NCBI RefSeq assembly: GCF_900129725.1
Contig: NZ_FQWQ01000006.1
Coordinates: 496,001 to 560,000 of the forward strand
DNA from: Chryseolinea serpens
Lineage (GTDB): Bacteria > Bacteroidota > Bacteroidia > Cytophagales > Cyclobacteriaceae
Length of the DNA: 64,000 nucleotides
Reading direction: 5' to 3'
This document shows positions 17,468-29,240 of the stretch, piece after piece. The notes below the pieces were generated by a model that had not been told where the DNA came from, did no database searches, and worked only from the letters and a program-made list of their open reading frames with translations. Every line of letters starts with the position of its first letter. Within the stretch, counting starts at the first letter, position 1. Position numbers and translations under genes: made by a program.

Positions 17468-18805
17468 TTAAATTTTCTTTCCCCTCCACTTACCCGACTT
17501 CATATAGAAGAACGACATACTAAACAAACACGCCCAATACACCCACTCCGAAGCCCATCCATACGTAATCGGTAAATTCAAATACTCCAGCACTACAAAA
17601 ATGTAGATACAGTAAACGATGATGGTAATAAACTCAATCGAAAGATTGATCACCGTATTTCCTGTTCCCGTCACCGCATTTAGCCATACCGTGGAAAAGC
17701 CCATCATGATCACCGCGACCGAAACCACACGCACCACCGGCAAGGCGTGTTGCACAAAGACATCACCCTGGTTGTAAAACGACAGGAACCACTCGGGAAA
17801 CAGGTTCAGTAAAAGGCTAATCACCACCGCAAAGCAAGTGCTGATGCCCATGATGCGCCGGATCAATCCCAACACCTCATCCTGCCGCCCCTGACCGATA
17901 ATGTTGCTCACCATCGTGTTGGTGGTAGAAGCAAACGCCCACGCAAAAGTGCCCGACAATCCGAAGATGTTCCGCATGGTGTTGGAAATGGCCAGCGCCT
18001 CGGGACCATGGTGTTCGATGAGTACATAAAAGAACTCCCAGCTGATAATGCTGATGGCATATTGCAGAATGAGCGGCGAGGATTGCACCAGGATCAATTT
18101 GATGACCTTCATATCGAACGCCGTCTGCGCGCTAAAGGCAAATGCCCGGTGAATGCCCCTGAAATGAATGACCGCATAGATCACCAGCAGCCCCGTGCCC
18201 TCGGCAATGATGGAAGCATAGGCCGCGCCATTAAAACCCAGCCTCGGCAACCCGAAATGGCCATAGATGAAACCATAGTCCAGGAAGATGTTGGTGACCG
18301 TCTCTGCCAACGTTCCCCATACGAGTAGCCGCGTTTGGTTGGTGCCCACCAACAAGGCGTTGCGCATCACGTAGAGATAAAGCAAGGGCAACCCCCAGAT
18401 ACGCTTCAGCAGGAAATCAATCGACATCGACGAGATGTCGGCGTCGTGAATCACCGCGGTGAGAATGAGCGGGGCAAACAAATAGGTGATCGCGATGCCC
18501 GCGGCGGCAAAGAACAACGCCAGCCACACGCCGTGAAAGAACAAGCGTCCGATCTCTTCCGGCAGATTTTGTCCGGCACGGCGCGCGATGAGCGCTTGCA
18601 GGCCGTTGTTGAGCCCGTTGCCGATCACGGCAAAGATGAGATAGAACACCCCGGTGATGCCGGCGGCCGCCAATTCTTTTTCGCCCAGGCCGCTGAGGAA
18701 AATGTTGTTGGTGATGAAGTTGATCTGAGGCACAAAGATGGCCAGCGAGATGGGCAACGCCATCCCGAGAATTTGCCGGTAGCCGGTTTGTAGCTTCAGT
18801 TCCAT
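17468..18805 (-). CDS. MATE family efflux transporter
   Basis: This 445-residue integral membrane protein has about twelve hydrophobic segments in two similar halves. The start, GMALPISLAIFVPQINFITNNIFLSGLGEKE (split across the first helix and loop), and later features such as ARRAGQNLPEEIGRLFF and NTMRNIFGLSGTFAWAFASTTNTMVSNIIGQGRQDEV are typical of MATE Na+- or H+-coupled exporters of cationic drugs or metabolites. Substrate cannot be read from sequence. It is a single gene, convergent with the lipoprotein gene. A short hairpin (18879-18894) lies upstream between it and the YeeE pair. Confidence 0.9.
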   Translation of the reverse strand: MELKLQTGYRQILGMALPISLAIFVPQINFITNNIFLSGLGEKELAAAGITGVFYLIFAVIGNGLNNGLQALIARRAGQNLPEEIGRLFFHGVWLALFFAAAGIAITYLFAPLILTAVIHDADISSMSIDFLLKRIWGLPLLYLYVMRNALLVGTNQTRLLVWGTLAETVTNIFLDYGFIYGHFGLPRLGFNGAAYASIIAEGTGLLVIYAVIHFRGIHRAFAFSAQTAFDMKVIKLILVQSSPLILQYAISIISWEFFYVLIEHHGPEALAISNTMRNIFGLSGTFAWAFASTTNTMVSNIIGQGRQDEVLGLIRRIMGISTCFAVVISLLLNLFPEWFLSFYNQGDVFVQHALPVVRVVSVAVIMMGFSTVWLNAVTGTGNTVINLSIEFITIIVYCIYIFVVLEYLNLPITYGWASEWVYWACLFSMSFFYMKSGKWRGKKI

Positions 18806-18905
18806 GTGAAAGGGTGTGGTGAAGTGAGTGGTCTACCTCTTACGACAAAAGCCGCGCGAAGGTTAAGACTTTTTTTGAATCCGCTAAAGCGGATACGTGT
18901 CGCTT

Positions 18906-19316
18906 CTAGCTGGGGAGATACGGTTGCAACCGGGCATAGACCCAAGTGCCTGCCAGGGCAGAGACGAACGTAATGATCGTCACCAGGTACCCTGCGCCCA
19001 CTTGCGCGTACAAAGGTCCCGGGCATGCCCCCGTAAACGCCCATCCAAAACCAAAGATCAGTCCGCCGGGGATGATGCCGCGGTGATACGGTTTCACGGG
19101 CGCGTCGATCAGCTGACCGTCGGCGCTGTGCAGCTGGAGCTTCCGGATGATCCACAGCGACAATGCCGCCACGGGCACGGCCGTCATGAAGATGCCATAC
19201 ATGTGAAAGCTCTGAAAATGAAACATCTCCTGGATCCGATACCACGAAATGGCTTCACCTTTTGTAAGGGCCAGCCCGAAGACAATCCCCACCAACGCAT
19301 ATTTCAAATTCTTCAT
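18906..19316 (-). CDS. DUF6691/YeeE-YedE family membrane protein (second half of pair)
   Basis: This 136-residue protein has four hydrophobic segments and the motif FGFGWAFTGACPGPLYAQ, with the Cys typical of YeeE/YedE sulfur-compound transport proteins. The start at 19316 overlaps the stop of the upstream YeeE gene by 4 bp; a longer frame to 19400 reads through that gene and is not used. With its partner it probably forms one functional unit for uptake of thiosulfate or another sulfur species. The family is established; the exact substrate here is inference. Confidence 0.85.
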   Translation of the reverse strand: MKNLKYALVGIVFGLALTKGEAISWYRIQEMFHFQSFHMYGIFMTAVPVAALSLWIIRKLQLHSADGQLIDAPVKPYHRGIIPGGLIFGFGWAFTGACPGPLYAQVGAGYLVTIITFVSALAGTWVYARLQPYLPS

Positions 19317-19873
19317 AGCGCCAGGACGTAGGGTAAAACAAAATAGCTGAACAAGATGCCACCCAAAAAGAACGACATCGTTGCCAACAGCGACGACCAC
19401 TGCAACGCCGCCAGTCCCATGATGCCATGGCCCGACGTGCAGCCCCGGGCGTAGCGCGTGCCAAAGCCAACCATGAAGCCGCCCACCACCATGAGGAGGA
19501 AACCTTTTACAGAAAGTAACGTGTGCCAGTTAAATAACTCCACCGGCATCAGGCCATCAAGATTTTCTATGCCTTGCCGATGCAACAGATCTACCGTGGC
19601 GGGCGCCAGATGGGTGGGCTCCGGGTTGGCAAACAGCGTTCCGCCAACGAAGCCACCGATCAAAATGCCGGCTACCAGGAAAAGATTCCAGCTGTCTTTC
19701 TTCCAGTCGTAGTGCAGGAAGGGGATCTTGGCCGGGTAGCAAGCCGCACAGATCTGCCGAAGCGTCGAGGAAACGCCCAGCTTTTTGTTGCCCATGAGCA
19801 GGAGCGCGGGAACGGAGAGCCCGATGATGGGGCCGGCGACATACCAGGGCCAGGGTCTATAGAGGAAATCCAT
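19313..19873 (-). CDS. YeeE/YedE thiosulfate-transporter family protein (first half of pair)
   Basis: This 186-residue membrane protein carries the signature GFGTRYARGCTSGHGIMG, the conserved Cys loop of YeeE/YedE. A further Cys pair, CAACYP, lies near residue 43. It has four to five hydrophobic segments. It is translationally coupled to the DUF6691 gene that follows (ATGA overlap), as is usual where the transporter is encoded as two short proteins instead of one long one. It is divergent from proC. No sulfur-oxidation or persulfide gene is next to it. Confidence 0.88.
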   Translation of the reverse strand: MDFLYRPWPWYVAGPIIGLSVPALLLMGNKKLGVSSTLRQICAACYPAKIPFLHYDWKKDSWNLFLVAGILIGGFVGGTLFANPEPTHLAPATVDLLHRQGIENLDGLMPVELFNWHTLLSVKGFLLMVVGGFMVGFGTRYARGCTSGHGIMGLAALQWSSLLATMSFFLGGILFSYFVLPYVLAL

Positions 19874-20001
19874 GCGGTTTGAATTTAAATCCGGGAGAAA
19901 GTTACGATAGCAAGTTAAAGTATTTTAATTTTCATGCCCTCTCGCCGACGCATGAAACGAAGGCGGGATGTCATCGACAGATATGTAACGCAGAAGAGGA
20001 A

Positions 20002-20799
20002 ATGAAAAATTCAAAGATCGCCATCATCGGAGGTGGAAATTTAGGAGCCGCCATTGCTGAGGGGCTCATCAAAAGCAAGTTTGTGGCTGCTGGGAACATT
20101 ACCGTGACCCGCCGCAATATCGAAGCGCTGCAACCCTTGAAGACGCTGGGCGTGAACATCACCAACGACAATGCTGCGGCCATCCGCGACAGCGATGTGA
20201 TCATCGTGGCCCTCAAGCCCTACAACGTTCGCGAAGTGCTGGGCGGGCTGAAAGAAAATTTCAAACCGTCGAAACACATCGTCATCAGCGTGGTCACGGG
20301 CGTGCTCATCAAAGACCTGGCCGAGATCATCGACAACGGCGTGCCCCTGTTCCGGGCCATGCCCAACACGGCCATTGCCATACAAGAATCCGTGACCTGT
20401 CTCTGCCAACAGGGCGCATCGGAAGAACAAGTGGAATATGTGACCGACCTGTTCAGCCAGTTGGGTGTCTCCATCAGCATCGACGAGAAATTGATGGATG
20501 CGGCCACCGTGCTGGGTGCCTGCGGCATAGCCTATGCCTTGCGATTTATCCGCGCCTCCACACAGGGCGGTATCCAAATCGGGTTCGACGCGAAGACCGC
20601 CAACCTGATTGCAGCGCAGACGGTGAAGGGCGCCGCCGAACTTTTGCTAAAACTCAACAGACATCCGGAAGAAGAGATCGATAAAGTGACCACACCCAAA
20701 GGCTGTACCATTGCGGGGCTGAATGAAATGGAGCACCAGGGTTTCAGTTCCTCGCTCATCAAGGGCATCGTCGTCTCCTACGATAAGATCGGGAAGTAG
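20002..20799 (+). CDS. proC: pyrroline-5-carboxylate reductase
   Basis: This 265-residue protein catalyses the last step of proline synthesis, NAD(P)H-dependent reduction of 1-pyrroline-5-carboxylate. It has the Rossmann motif IAIIGGGNLGAAIAEGL at the N-terminus, VALKPYNVREVL, FRAMPNTAIAIQES, and the C-terminal ProC signature region VTTPKGCTIAGLNEME. Length is normal. The ATG at 20002 follows a GAGGA ribosome-binding site closely; an in-frame start at 19879 would add 41 unrelated residues. It is followed after 62 nt by the histidine kinase gene. Confidence 0.95.
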   Translation: MKNSKIAIIGGGNLGAAIAEGLIKSKFVAAGNITVTRRNIEALQPLKTLGVNITNDNAAAIRDSDVIIVALKPYNVREVLGGLKENFKPSKHIVISVVTGVLIKDLAEIIDNGVPLFRAMPNTAIAIQESVTCLCQQGASEEQVEYVTDLFSQLGVSISIDEKLMDAATVLGACGIAYALRFIRASTQGGIQIGFDAKTANLIAAQTVKGAAELLLKLNRHPEEEIDKVTTPKGCTIAGLNEMEHQGFSSSLIKGIVVSYDKIGK

Positions 20800-20861
20800 A
20801 GGCTTGTATAACTCCACTTCACCATGAACGTGCAGGGCACTTTGGTGTATTATTGACAGAC

Positions 20862-22175
20862 ATGAATTTTCTTCGTGAATATTTTATCGGGGACTATCTC
20901 CGATCCGAGCCGGACGTGCTGAAACAGGCCAGCATCCGGCTGGTGTTCAACATTGTCTTGCTTTCCGTGCTTTGCATGGTGCTTGTCTTTTTTGTCTACC
21001 TGGCGGAGGGCTTTCACTACCAGCTCATCAAAACCATCGTGCTGATCGTGCTGTTCTCGTCGGCGTTGTTTTATATCCGCGCCGTCCGGTCCATCACCGT
21101 CATCAGCCACATCCTGGTGCTCGTCTCGTGGGCCAACGACGTCATCAACATTTACCTGTTCGATGACTTCACATTTTTTATTGCGATGATCGCCATCTGC
21201 AATATCATTTTTGCTTTTCATACGCTGGGGAGCAAAGCGGGCATCTTTTATTCGGCATTGCATTTCATCCCCATCTTTATCCACCAGTTCGGAAAATACA
21301 GGGGATATCAAATGGGGTCGCGCACACCCCAACAGTTGGTCTTCCTGGAAGTGATGGTCACGTTGTTCATCGTCACCTTTATCATCTGCTACATGGTGTA
21401 TCACTATCACCGGGCATTCGAAGTGGCCAAGAGCAGTATCCGCCGCTCGGTGGAGGATCTGCAAAAGGCCAAAGAGCTGGCGGAGGAGATGAACCGTTTG
21501 AAAACGAATTTCCTTTCCAACATGTCGCACGAGATCCGCACGCCCATCAACGGCATCCTCGGCATCAGCCAGGTGATTGAAATGGAGACGGAGAATGAAG
21601 AGATCCGGCATTATGTGCAGTTGCAACAACAAAGTGGTCGCCGCTTGTTGAACACCATCACCAGCATCCTGGAGCTTTCGCGCATCGAAGCGGAAAGAAG
21701 ACAACTTACCCTGAACGTGATCGACGTGAACAAACTCGTGCGCGACTGCATGAACTCGCTGGAGTCGATGGCGAAGAACAAGGGTCTGCAATTTACGTTC
21801 TATCCTTACCATGAATTGTTGCAATGCCTTTCCGACGAGACCATGTTGTACCAGGTGGTGAACAACGTGGTGGGGAACGCCATCAAGTTCACAAGCAAAG
21901 GGAAGGTTCAGGTCTACACAGAACGCATCAAAACCAAGATCCACATCCGCGTGAGCGATACGGGCATAGGGATCTCGGAGGAATTTTTGCCGCGGATCTT
22001 CAACTCGTTCGAACAGGAAAGTTCTGGCCGCAGCCGTCATTTTGAAGGGTCGGGTCTGGGTCTTTCCATCTCACGCAAGTACATCGAACTGCTGGGGGGC
22101 GAGATCCTCGTGCAATCGGTAAAGGACCAGGGCAGCCAGTTCGAAATCGTTTTACCATCCTATAAAAAATCATGA
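20862..22175 (+). CDS. membrane sensor histidine kinase
   Basis: This 437-residue protein has six hydrophobic segments in residues 25-190 with no large extracytoplasmic loop, so it probably senses a membrane or intracellular signal. A short coiled linker (about 190-215) leads to the kinase core: H box NMSHEIRTPING (His 223), N box VVGNAIKFT, G1 VSDTGIGI, F box and G2 GSGLGLSI. No receiver domain is fused. Its stop overlaps the start of a single-domain response regulator by 4 bp, so the two form a cognate pair. The ATG at 20862 is preferred over a TTG three codons earlier. Confidence 0.93.
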   Translation: MNFLREYFIGDYLRSEPDVLKQASIRLVFNIVLLSVLCMVLVFFVYLAEGFHYQLIKTIVLIVLFSSALFYIRAVRSITVISHILVLVSWANDVINIYLFDDFTFFIAMIAICNIIFAFHTLGSKAGIFYSALHFIPIFIHQFGKYRGYQMGSRTPQQLVFLEVMVTLFIVTFIICYMVYHYHRAFEVAKSSIRRSVEDLQKAKELAEEMNRLKTNFLSNMSHEIRTPINGILGISQVIEMETENEEIRHYVQLQQQSGRRLLNTITSILELSRIEAERRQLTLNVIDVNKLVRDCMNSLESMAKNKGLQFTFYPYHELLQCLSDETMLYQVVNNVVGNAIKFTSKGKVQVYTERIKTKIHIRVSDTGIGISEEFLPRIFNSFEQESSGRSRHFEGSGLGLSISRKYIELLGGEILVQSVKDQGSQFEIVLPSYKKS

Positions 22176-22540
22176 AAAAAAAGGTCCTGTATGTCGAGGA
22201 TGACGCCATCAATGCCCTGGTGATGAAAAAATTGCTCGGCACGCACTACGATGTAAGTCACACGCCCGACGGCGAGACCTGCCTGGCCCTGCTCGCCACC
22301 GAGCCGTTCGACATGATCCTGATGGACATCAACCTGGGCCATGGCCAAATGAACGGTGTGGAGATCCTCCATGCCATAAAAAACAACCCTACCACCGCCG
22401 GTATCACCGTCATCGCCGTCACCTCCTATGCCTTACCCGAAGACGAACAGCGATTCCTGCAGGAAGGGTTTAGCGACTACCTGGCCAAGCCCGTGGATCG
22501 GAAATTGTTGCTCGATACCCTTCATCAATATTTGGGATAG
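22172..22540 (+). CDS. single-domain response regulator
   Basis: This 122-residue protein is a receiver domain and nothing else: acidic pocket VEDD (residues 8-11), phosphoacceptor Asp 52 in LMDINLG, Thr 84 (AVTSYA) and Lys 106 (AKPVD). Without an output domain it must act by protein contact or in a phosphorelay. It is translationally coupled to the kinase upstream (ATGA overlap). Confidence 0.93.
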   Translation: MKKKVLYVEDDAINALVMKKLLGTHYDVSHTPDGETCLALLATEPFDMILMDINLGHGQMNGVEILHAIKNNPTTAGITVIAVTSYALPEDEQRFLQEGFSDYLAKPVDRKLLLDTLHQYLG

Positions 22541-22686
22541 GCCCTCGTTTTCTCTCTCCACTTTTCCGTAATTTCAAAACTTTAAAAAGGTCCTTCCGGG
22601 TAAATTTTCCGGCGAAGTTTTCGTTTCCAGGAAGGCGCAAACACCACGGAAACTGTTATTACGTTCAATCCAAAAAATAGCCAGCC

Positions 22687-23955
22687 ATGCTAACGTCCAC
22701 ACGACCGCCCCTTGCCGAGCGTATGCGCCCCAGGAAACTGGATGAGCTGGTGGGACAGGAACATCTTACGGGCCCTACGGGCGTGATCCGCAGGGCCATT
22801 CAAACCGGCAGCATCCCCTCCATGATCCTTTGGGGACCTCCAGGAGTGGGCAAGACCACCATCGCCAATATTATTGCCAACGAGGTGAAAAAACCTTTCC
22901 ACACCCTCAGCGCCATCAATTCGGGTGTAAAAGATATCCGGGAGGTCATCGACAAAGCCAAGCTGTCGCCGCGTTCTATTTTATTTATCGATGAAATTCA
23001 CCGCTTCAATAAAAGCCAGCAGGACGCCTTGCTGGGGGCTGTTGAAAAAGGAACCATCACCCTGATTGGTGCAACCACCGAGAATCCGTCGTTTGAAGTG
23101 AACTCGGCGTTGCTTTCGCGATGCCAGGTCTATACCCTTCGGCCGTTAGGTGAAGACCAACTCATGGAGCTGGTGAACCAGGCCTTGCAACGCGACGATG
23201 AATTGAAGCAACGCAAAGTAGAAGTTCGCGAACACCAGGCCCTGCTGAATATTTCCGGTGGCGATGGCCGCAAACTCTTGAACCTGGTCGAATTGATCTG
23301 CGACTCTGTTTCCGGCGACGTGGTCATCACCGACGACCTGGTGATGGAGTTGGCCCAAAAACATATCGCCATCTACGACAAAAGCGGCGAGCAGCATTAC
23401 GATATCATTTCAGCATTCATCAAATCCATCCGCGGCAGCGACCCGAATGCTGCGGTATATTATCTGGCGCGCATGGTGGAAGGTGGCGAAGACGTGAAGT
23501 TCATCGCGCGCCGCATGGTGATCCTTGCCTCGGAAGACATCGGCAACGCCAACCCCACGGCCCTGGTGATGGCTACCAACACTTTCCAGGCGGTGAATGT
23601 GATTGGCTATCCTGAAGCGCGTATCATTCTGTCGCAATGCGCGGTCTATCTCGCCAGTTCACCCAAAAGCAACGCCAGCTATGAGGCGATAAACAAGGCG
23701 ATGCAGGTCATTCAACAGACGGGCGACCTGCCCGTGCCGCTCGCCATACGCAACGCGCCCACCAAGCTGATGAAAAATATGGACTATGGGAAAGGCTATC
23801 AATATGCCCATAGCTACGATGGAAACTTCGTGTCCATGGAATTTTTGCCCGACGAACTGAAAGGCACAAAATTTTACGATCCCGGCAACAATGCGCGTGA
23901 AGAAGAACTAAGAAAGTATCTTCGCACACGCTGGAAAGAAAAATACGGCTACTAG
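22687..23955 (+). CDS. rarA: replication-associated recombination protein A (RarA/MgsA AAA+ ATPase)
   Basis: This 422-residue AAA+ ATPase is related to clamp loaders. It acts at stalled replication forks. It opens with [20 protein letters not shown], then Walker [10 protein letters not shown], Walker [11 protein letters not shown], sensor 1 [13 protein letters not shown], and the C-terminal tetramerisation part with [15 protein letters not shown] and [10 protein letters not shown]. Length is normal. There are 146 nt between it and the response regulator. The VWA-like gene follows after 15 nt and may be co-transcribed. Confidence 0.95.
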   Translation: MLTSTRPPLAERMRPRKLDELVGQEHLTGPTGVIRRAIQTGSIPSMILWGPPGVGKTTIANIIANEVKKPFHTLSAINSGVKDIREVIDKAKLSPRSILFIDEIHRFNKSQQDALLGAVEKGTITLIGATTENPSFEVNSALLSRCQVYTLRPLGEDQLMELVNQALQRDDELKQRKVEVREHQALLNISGGDGRKLLNLVELICDSVSGDVVITDDLVMELAQKHIAIYDKSGEQHYDIISAFIKSIRGSDPNAAVYYLARMVEGGEDVKFIARRMVILASEDIGNANPTALVMATNTFQAVNVIGYPEARIILSQCAVYLASSPKSNASYEAINKAMQVIQQTGDLPVPLAIRNAPTKLMKNMDYGKGYQYAHSYDGNFVSMEFLPDELKGTKFYDPGNNAREEELRKYLRTRWKEKYGY

Positions 23956-23970
23956 TTCTTAAATTCAGAC

Positions 23971-26055
23971 ATGCACCAACAACGCGTCATATTCGAATCA
24001 TCGCCCGCCTACATCCTCGTTTGCGTGATCCTCGCATTGGGTTTTGCATTCCTGTTGTATCGCACCGAGCACCCGTGGAGCAAAACATGGAACCGCCTGC
24101 TCTTTGCCGGCCGGGCCGTGCTTTCTTTTTTCCTCATGTTTTTGCTGTTGGGGCCGGTGGTGAAACAGATCAGCAATCTTTTTGAGAAACCGCTTTTCCT
24201 GGTGGTCTACGATAATTCGGTGTCGATCAAAGAGACCACCGATACCACCACATTGAAACAGTTGCAGGCCCGCGTGAAGGAAACCGAAACGTTATTGGTG
24301 GAGAAAGGCTATGAGACCCGGACCACAGACCTGGCTGGAAATGAAATTGAGAAGCCGGCCTATACCAGTCCCGTGTCGGATTTGGGTGGAGCGTTGAAGA
24401 AGATCGTGAACCGTTTCGAGGGCAGTCGCATTGGCGGTGTCATCCTGGTATCGGATGGGATCTACAATGCGGGGTTATCGCCTTTGTATGCTTCGTATAA
24501 CTTCCCCGTGTACACCATCGGCGTAGGCGATACGCTGGAGCGAACCGACGTGCTCATCAAGAACATTGCCTACAACAAGATCGTCTACCAGGGAAATAAA
24601 TTTCCGGTGCATGTCGAGGTGATGGTGAAGAACCTTCCCCCGCAAACCATCAAAGTGTCGCTGCTGCAAGGTGGCAAAGTGTTGGAAACGCAATCGAAAG
24701 CCTACAAATCGGAGAGCCTGTTGAGCTACGATTTCCAACCGCTGGCTAACGACCAGGGCATTCAAAAGCTGGACGTTCAGGTGGAACTGAAAGAAGGAGA
24801 AGTGAATGCAAGGAACAACCGGTCGTCAATTTTTGTGGAGGTAGTGGAGGGCAAGAAGAAGATCCTGGTCGTCGCCCCCTCGCCACACCCCGACATCAAA
24901 GCGTTGCGCGAGGTGATCGATAAAAATCCCAACTACGAATTTCTGCTGCACATTCCCGGCGTGGAAGAACAACCCGCCAGCGTTTTGCGCCCCGATCAAA
25001 TTGACCTGGCCATCTTCCATCAGTCGCCCGATATGCGGGGCAAGACGCGCGACCTGTTTCAACAGTTCGCGGCCAGCCCCACGGCGCTGTTCCTCATCCT
25101 GGGCATTCAATCGGACTTGCAGCTCATCACCAAACAAAACATGCCCGTCAGATTCGAGGCACCTCCCCGCGACTATGATGAGGTGACCCCGGCCACCAAT
25201 GCGGCCTTCTCTCATTTTCTTATTTCGGCCGAAACCAACACGATCATGTCCAACTATCCCCCCGTGTCGGTGCATTTTGGAAAAATCAGGATTCCGCCAA
25301 CAGCTACTCCGTTGCTCTTTCAGAAAGTGGGAAGTGCGACCACCGAGAAGCCATTGCTTTTGGTGGACGTAGAAAACAGCCGCAAGATCGCTGTCATGCT
25401 GGGCGAGGGGCTGTGGCGCTGGAAGCTGAACGAGTTCGACCGCAGCGAAAACTCACAAGCCTTCGACGAGGTGTTCAGTAAGCTGATGCAATACCTCAGC
25501 ACCTCCGACGACAAACGCAAATTCAGAAGCTACCCCATCCAACAGGAGTTCTCCGACACCGAATCGGTCGTCTTCGAAAGCCAGGTCTACAACGACATCT
25601 TTGAACCCATCTACGGCAACGCCATCGACATCGACCTCACCGACGAAGCGGGCAAACGAACCAAATACGCCTACACCACCAGCCCCGGCAACATCCGCTA
25701 CCAGATTGGCGGCCTCAAAGAAGGCGTTTACCGCTACACCTCCAAAACCGTCCTCGAAGGAAAAGCCGAGCAGGTCCGCGGCCAATTCGCCGTGGTGCAA
25801 CGCCAGGCCGAACTCCAAAACCTCACTGCCGACTTCGACCTGCTGCGAAAACTCTCGGCAAGCTCGGGCGGCAAGTTCTATCAGGCATCAAAAATGGAAT
25901 CGCTCAAATCCGAACTGAGCAAGACGGAAGCGAAGAGTATCATCCACTCGGAAGAATCGTATCACTCCCTCATCAACCTGAAATGGATCTTCTGGGTCTT
26001 GCTGATGATGGTGAGTCTGGAGTGGTTCGCGAGGAAATTCTTTGGGAGCTATTGA
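23971..26055 (+). CDS. large membrane protein with VWA-like domain
   Basis: This 694-residue protein has two N-terminal membrane segments (about residues 12-30 and 48-70) and a VWA-like fold beginning FLVVYDNSVSIKE (a MIDAS-like DxSxS in which the middle residue is Asn-Ser) with GVILVSDGIYNAG. A long soluble periplasmic region follows, and one C-terminal membrane helix (LKWIFWVLLMMVSLEWFARKF). This layout is common in Bacteroidota, where such proteins often accompany MoxR/BatA-type genes; here no MoxR or DUF58 gene is present. The third-strand Thr of a full MIDAS is not obvious. It converges with clpC across the repeat-rich spacer. Confidence 0.75.
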   Translation: MHQQRVIFESSPAYILVCVILALGFAFLLYRTEHPWSKTWNRLLFAGRAVLSFFLMFLLLGPVVKQISNLFEKPLFLVVYDNSVSIKETTDTTTLKQLQARVKETETLLVEKGYETRTTDLAGNEIEKPAYTSPVSDLGGALKKIVNRFEGSRIGGVILVSDGIYNAGLSPLYASYNFPVYTIGVGDTLERTDVLIKNIAYNKIVYQGNKFPVHVEVMVKNLPPQTIKVSLLQGGKVLETQSKAYKSESLLSYDFQPLANDQGIQKLDVQVELKEGEVNARNNRSSIFVEVVEGKKKILVVAPSPHPDIKALREVIDKNPNYEFLLHIPGVEEQPASVLRPDQIDLAIFHQSPDMRGKTRDLFQQFAASPTALFLILGIQSDLQLITKQNMPVRFEAPPRDYDEVTPATNAAFSHFLISAETNTIMSNYPPVSVHFGKIRIPPTATPLLFQKVGSATTEKPLLLVDVENSRKIAVMLGEGLWRWKLNEFDRSENSQAFDEVFSKLMQYLSTSDDKRKFRSYPIQQEFSDTESVVFESQVYNDIFEPIYGNAIDIDLTDEAGKRTKYAYTTSPGNIRYQIGGLKEGVYRYTSKTVLEGKAEQVRGQFAVVQRQAELQNLTADFDLLRKLSASSGGKFYQASKMESLKSELSKTEAKSIIHSEESYHSLINLKWIFWVLLMMVSLEWFARKFFGSY

Positions 26056-26072
26056 ATATGTTCCACGCTAAA

Positions 26073-26491
26073 GGTCAGGGCTAAAGCCCTGGATTAGGAG
26101 AGACGTGTAACCCCGGCCTAAAGGCCGGGGTTATTCATTTGGACGAGTCGAATGGACGTGGACGTCCAGAAGGGCCAGAGAGCAATGATCTATGAAACTC
26201 CGGTCTTTAGTAGCTCGACCTTCGTGATCCGGACTTTTTATTGACTCGGATCTCCATCAACCTTTAGCAACTTGATCTTATCGACTCCGCCCTTTGTAGC
26301 CCCCGTCTTTAGCGACCTGATCTTATCAATCCCGGCCTTTGCAACCCCGTCTTTAAGTTGATCTTATCGACTTCCGGCTTTTGTACGCCCGTCTTTAGTA
26401 ACTTGATTTTTTAGATGACTCTGATCTTTAGTAACCCCGGCCTTTAGGCCGGGGTTAACGGACACATGCTGAAAGGGCTTTAGCCCTGACC
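26073..26491. repeat. composite palindromic (REP/BIME-like) element with internal degenerate array
   Basis: The outer arms GGTCAGGGCTAAAGCCC (26073-26089) and their exact reverse complement (26475-26491) are each part of a small palindrome. Inside these, 26108-26133 and 26432-26457 are exact 26-bp inverted copies of a near-perfect palindrome with core CCCCGGCCTAAAGGCCGGGG (central AAA versus TTT marks the orientation). Between them is an imperfect tandem array: GATCTTATC at 26274, 26319 and 26360 and GTCTTTA at 26305, 26349 and 26391, period about 41-45 bp, with more decayed units on both sides. No coding frame is supported. The whole 540-bp space between two convergent genes is accounted for by this element and one terminator. 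Confidence 0.8.
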
Positions 26492-26544
26492 GAGGATACT
26501 GCGCACTTATCTCGGTGGTCCGCCACGAGAATGTAGTACACAAA

Positions 26545-26570
26545 AAAAGGCACTCTCACGAGTGCCTTTT
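26545..26570. terminator. intrinsic terminator after clpC
   Basis: The perfect 11-bp stem AAAAGGCACTC/GAGTGCCTTTT with a TCAC loop and A/T flanks is placed 25 bp past the clpC stop codon. On the minus strand it ends in a run of T. Confidence 0.88.
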
Positions 26571-26595
26571 CCTATTGGGAAGTGTGTGTATTCGA

Positions 26596-29136
<2,541 letters not shown>

Positions 29137-29161
29137 AGAGAAAGTTTAATGATGGTTAATG

Positions 29162-29188
29162 TAAATGTAAAGTATTTTGTGTGTTCAA
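29162..29188 (-). promoter_or_regulatory. candidate clpC promoter
   Basis: On the minus strand TTG (29188-29186) and TACATTTA (29169-29162) are separated by 16 bp, a near match to the Bacteroidota -33/-7 pattern. It lies about 25 bp before the clpC start codon. The spacing is short, so this is a weak call. Confidence 0.3.
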
Positions 29189-29240
29189 TGCTATTGAATC
29201 CTGAAGATTTAAATAGAAACGTCTGCCGCTTTTTATTTGT

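Noticed and set aside
18879-18894. Perfect small hairpin ATCCGCT/AGCGGAT between the MATE and YeeE genes
   Set aside because: There is no T-run on the side that would make it a terminator for the YeeE pair, and it is too short to assign to a repeat family.
20850-22040. 396-codon open frame antisense to the histidine kinase
   Set aside because: The kinase has all catalytic boxes. The antisense frame is Asp/His-rich with no domain, as expected for a shadow frame.
26140-26430. Periodic repeats that might be a CRISPR array
   Set aside because: Units are heavily diverged, run into each other without unique spacers, and lie inside inverted palindromes. No cas gene is present.
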